This document shows positions 30,248 to 32,219 of a stretch of 32,219 bases of DNA, in pieces. The stretch covers positions 1-32,219 of the forward strand of contig JAAYFO010000153.1 of NCBI GenBank assembly GCA_012728215.1, read 5' to 3'. Each line of letters opens with the position of its first letter. The stretch's first letter is position 1. The translations under genes were made by a program, and so were the position numbers. The stretch is from Spirochaetales bacterium (GTDB lineage: Bacteria > Spirochaetota > Spirochaetia > Sphaerochaetales > Sphaerochaetaceae). Under the pieces are notes generated by a model. It saw nothing but the letters and a program-made list of their open reading frames with translations. It ran no database searches and was not told where the DNA came from.

Positions 30248-31009
30248 TTAATATTTCTGCCTTTCTGCCTGCTCCGCAGCTGCGGCTTTCTTGAATTCAA
30301 TCATCTGTTGCTGTGTGTCGAAGATCAGCTGGCTAGCCATGTCCACAACCACGGTATTTGACAAAACGTCATGAATCATCGAGTTGGTCTTCGTGGCAAT
30401 CATCAGCACAGCCTGAAGGACTGCAATGAGTCCTATGACCACCACTCCAACGATTCCTATGGTATTGAAGTATATCATCAGAATTATCAGTGCCGGAACC
30501 ATGGTCTCGATTGCATATTTGCCCAGCAATGTTCTCGTCAGCATCGCCACTGGAGTGACGCTTACTCCGTTTGCATGCATCACAGCTATGCCGAACACCT
30601 TCTTGCCTACTGTCTGCCCATTCTTCATTATCATGGGAACCGCAAATTCCACAATGAGAAATGCCGAAAGGAGGGAGAGAGAGACTGTCATTATCGTGAT
30701 ATTCATTATCTGATGATATAGAAGAACTGCTGCATGATCTGCATTGAGTTCCTGATAGGCCTTATCGTACATCGAGCGTTTCTCTTCAAAAAGCGCCTGA
30801 TAATCATCATTGGAGATCTGAAACGTTATGCCGTACTTGTTCTCAAGTGCATCATATCTTGCCTGCAATTCTGAAGATTTGCTGTCATATCCGGAAACTG
30901 CCGAAATAATCAAGGCAAAGAGAACCGCGATTATTCCAAGAATGATCATGTCAAGAAGAAATGCGGAAACCCTTTTCCAAATGCTTGCTTTCTGAAGATC
31001 CCAGATCAT
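30248..31009 (-). CDS. RDD-family membrane protein
   Basis: 253 residues. The RDD signature is WKRVSAFLLDMIILG near the N-terminus, followed by a first helix, a long polar extracytoplasmic or helical loop (about 45-95, SELQARYDALENKYG) that is unusual for the family, a second helix, and GQTVGKKVFGIAV with NSMIHDVLSNTVVVD. About four membrane segments are visible. RDD proteins are poorly understood; some act in ion exchange or accompany secretion and transport operons. As first gene of this operon it is likely co-transcribed with the importer. The AGAGG site lies 12 bases before the ATG, a long spacing. Confidence 0.85.
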   Translation of the reverse strand: MIWDLQKASIWKRVSAFLLDMIILGIIAVLFALIISAVSGYDSKSSELQARYDALENKYGITFQISNDDYQALFEEKRSMYDKAYQELNADHAAVLLYHQIMNITIMTVSLSLLSAFLIVEFAVPMIMKNGQTVGKKVFGIAVMHANGVSVTPVAMLTRTLLGKYAIETMVPALIILMIYFNTIGIVGVVVIGLIAVLQAVLMIATKTNSMIHDVLSNTVVVDMASQLIFDTQQQMIEFKKAAAAEQAERQKY

Positions 31010-31260
31010 TTCGGAATTTCACCTCTCTGAACAATACGATGGCAAAGCATCGCACATAAAATCCACACATTTGTGAAGAACATCTTTGATACTACCATAT
31101 TATTGTTGATTCATAAACCCTGAAACTAGTTGTTTTTGTTCCAAGAAAAGTAGCTTTTGCAAAAATTCTGCCCAATTGACTTCACCAGTCCTTTTTCCAG
31201 TGTGATGAAGGCGCGTGATTATTTGACTGGAACTATTTTTTGCTGTATCATGCAATCCCT
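31010..31260. other. Intergenic region between divergent operons
   Basis: 251 bp, AT-rich, no gene seen. It must hold the promoter of the RDD-ABC-nuclease operon on the minus strand; the best candidate is TTTATG-17 bp-TAGTAT around 31089-31117, with a weak -35. An inverted CACA-AATG-TGTG element lies near 31064-31076. The plus-strand promoter is annotated separately. Confidence 0.45.
31223..31251 (+). promoter_or_regulatory. Promoter of the HAD-guanylate kinase fusion (leaderless)
   Basis: TTGACT (31223-31228), 17 bp, TATCAT (31246-31251). The -10 ends nine bases before the ATG, so the transcript should start within about three bases of the start codon. No Shine-Dalgarno is present. Confidence 0.6.
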
Positions 31261-32219
31261 ATGAAACACGAAGTTCTGAAGATTGGAGTCGATGTCGACG
31301 ATGTTCTGTACCTCTGCAATCAGCATGCAATAGACATGCTATGCAAGGACAAGGAATATGCTCCTCTTAGCATAAATGACATCAGCGGATGGGGTTCTTC
31401 TGGTAAGAACACCATGCTGGACGAACGCATAGCATACTTCTCACGAGCTGATTTCGTCGAGAACCAGCCTCTGATTCCAGGTGCAAATGAGTTCATTGCC
31501 AAACTCTGCGAGCGTGGAGAGGTGATCTTTGTCACTGCTGTCGGCGGAAGCTGCATGACTGCAAGGGCACAGCGTCTTCTTCATGATTTTCCAATGGTTC
31601 CGGAACGGAACATCATGATCGGAGCAAGAAAGGATCTGCTTTCACTGGATGTGCTTCTGGATGATGGTGCTCATAACATTCTGGGTTCCCATGCGTCTTA
31701 TCCAGTACTGTTTCGCAAGCCATGGAACAACAATCTCACCGGTCTTCTTGCCGTCAACACCTATGATGACTTTCTTCGCCTGATTGATCAGATCATTGGT
31801 TATCGTCAGAATCGCGAATTCAGCCTTAAGAACGGAGGTGTGCTATGCCTGGTAGGGCCTTCTGGTTCAGGAAAGTCCGAACTTACACGCAGTCTGATGG
31901 AAGATCAAGTCTTCTGCAGGCCTCTTACATGCACGACAAGATGCAGAAGGGAGTCCGAGCCTGAGGAGTATCATTTCGTTTCACGTGACAGCTTTCAAAA
32001 TGGGCAGGCAAATGGGCGTTTTCTGGAAACGACTGTGTATGGTGGCGAGTACTATGGCGCGGAGCGGAAAGCGGTGGACGATGTGGTGAACAGTGGAAGG
32101 ATTGCTGTGATGCCTATTGATATCTGCGGAGCAATCTCGATAAAGAATGCGTATCCTGAACAATCAGCTCTGGTTTTTCTCCAACGTGGACGCTCTGCAG
32201 TGCTGAGAAGCATTCTGAA
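31261..32219 (+). CDS. HAD 5'(3')-nucleotidase / guanylate kinase fusion, 3'-truncated by window edge
   Basis: The frame is open from the ATG at 31261 to the window end (319 codons and two bases), so it is absent from the ORF track. Residues ~1-180 are a HAD phosphatase of the NT5C deoxyribonucleotidase type: GVDVDDVL (nucleophile Asp11 and Asp13), FVTAVGG (motif II), LLDDGAHNI (motif IV). Residues ~192 onward are a guanylate kinase: P-loop LVGPSGSGKSE, the GMP-binding CTTRCRRES, EEYHFVSRDSF, FLETTVYGGEYYG and PIDICGA. One chain would thus combine nucleotide dephosphorylation with GMP-type phosphorylation. The second domain keeps its core motifs, so activity is plausible. The C-terminus is outside the window. 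Confidence 0.88.
   Translation, partial: MKHEVLKIGVDVDDVLYLCNQHAIDMLCKDKEYAPLSINDISGWGSSGKNTMLDERIAYFSRADFVENQPLIPGANEFIAKLCERGEVIFVTAVGGSCMTARAQRLLHDFPMVPERNIMIGARKDLLSLDVLLDDGAHNILGSHASYPVLFRKPWNNNLTGLLAVNTYDDFLRLIDQIIGYRQNREFSLKNGGVLCLVGPSGSGKSELTRSLMEDQVFCRPLTCTTRCRRESEPEEYHFVSRDSFQNGQANGRFLETTVYGGEYYGAERKAVDDVVNSGRIAVMPIDICGAISIKNAYPEQSALVFLQRGRSAVLRSIL

Noticed and set aside
1-32219. CRISPR array, tRNA/rRNA genes, insertion sequences or prophage genes
   Set aside because: No short regularly spaced repeats, no cloverleaf-like runs ending in a tRNA 3' pattern, and no transposase, integrase or phage-like protein was seen.

Overview
The window reads as a chromosomal segment of a spirochaete, most likely near Sphaerochaetaceae/Treponemataceae. 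The best evidence is an archaeal/eukaryal-type phenylalanyl-tRNA synthetase pair (winged-helix alpha subunit of 516 aa, short beta subunit of 565 aa), which spirochaetes are known to carry. A small helical protein with an MGRIKTALEIALE-type start, spirochaete-like 'VFAGGKAEA' binding-protein signals and many lipoproteins agree with this. Base composition looks moderate and even. I see no tRNA, rRNA, IS element, phage gene or CRISPR array. Genes are tightly packed and no gene-free stretch exceeds 300 bp.

Layout. 1-1360: end of an ABC importer (permease C-terminus and ATPase, ferric-iron-like). 1651-6953: pheS-pheT, then a single-chain E1 alpha-beta 2-oxoacid dehydrogenase with a TTG start. 7123-8200 (minus): a phosphoribosyltransferase of the 'DEVDDTR' type overlapping a flavodoxin-like protein. 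8336-10310 (minus): AlaX-type alanyl-tRNA editing protein overlapping a VTT/DedA-like membrane protein. 10410-13958 (plus): helical spirochaete-type hypothetical protein, then a hybrid sensor kinase with two periplasmic solute-binding domains. 14156-17392 (plus): DeoR-type regulator, Ldh2-family dehydrogenase and malic enzyme, closed by a strong terminator. 17535-18182 (plus): CxxCxxCC (YkgJ-type) protein. 18188-19033 (minus): stand-alone 5'-3' exonuclease. 19090-21721 (plus): two tandem DHH/DHHA1 phosphoesterases and SurE joined by ATGA overlaps.

21796-31009 (minus) is the most notable block. It is one seven-gene run: RDD membrane protein, CUT1-type ATPase, two permeases, solute-binding protein, a lipoprotein with a staphylococcal-nuclease domain plus an OB-fold-like region, and a large lipoprotein with Ig-like and OB-like regions followed by three 153-residue repeats. 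I infer a surface nuclease coupled to an importer, a nucleic-acid scavenging system comparable in layout to the nuclease/ABC operons of mycoplasmas. The window ends with a HAD 5'-nucleotidase/guanylate kinase fusion (31261 onward, cut by the edge).

Nucleic-acid and nucleotide metabolism recurs throughout: surface nuclease, nanoRNase paralogs, 5'-3' exonuclease, SurE, purine-type PRTase and nucleotidase-GMP kinase fusion. Several promoters share a TATCAT -10 box. At three genes (AlaX, the first DHH protein, the HAD-kinase fusion) the -10 lies only 7-9 nt before the ATG with no clear Shine-Dalgarno, suggesting leaderless mRNAs.
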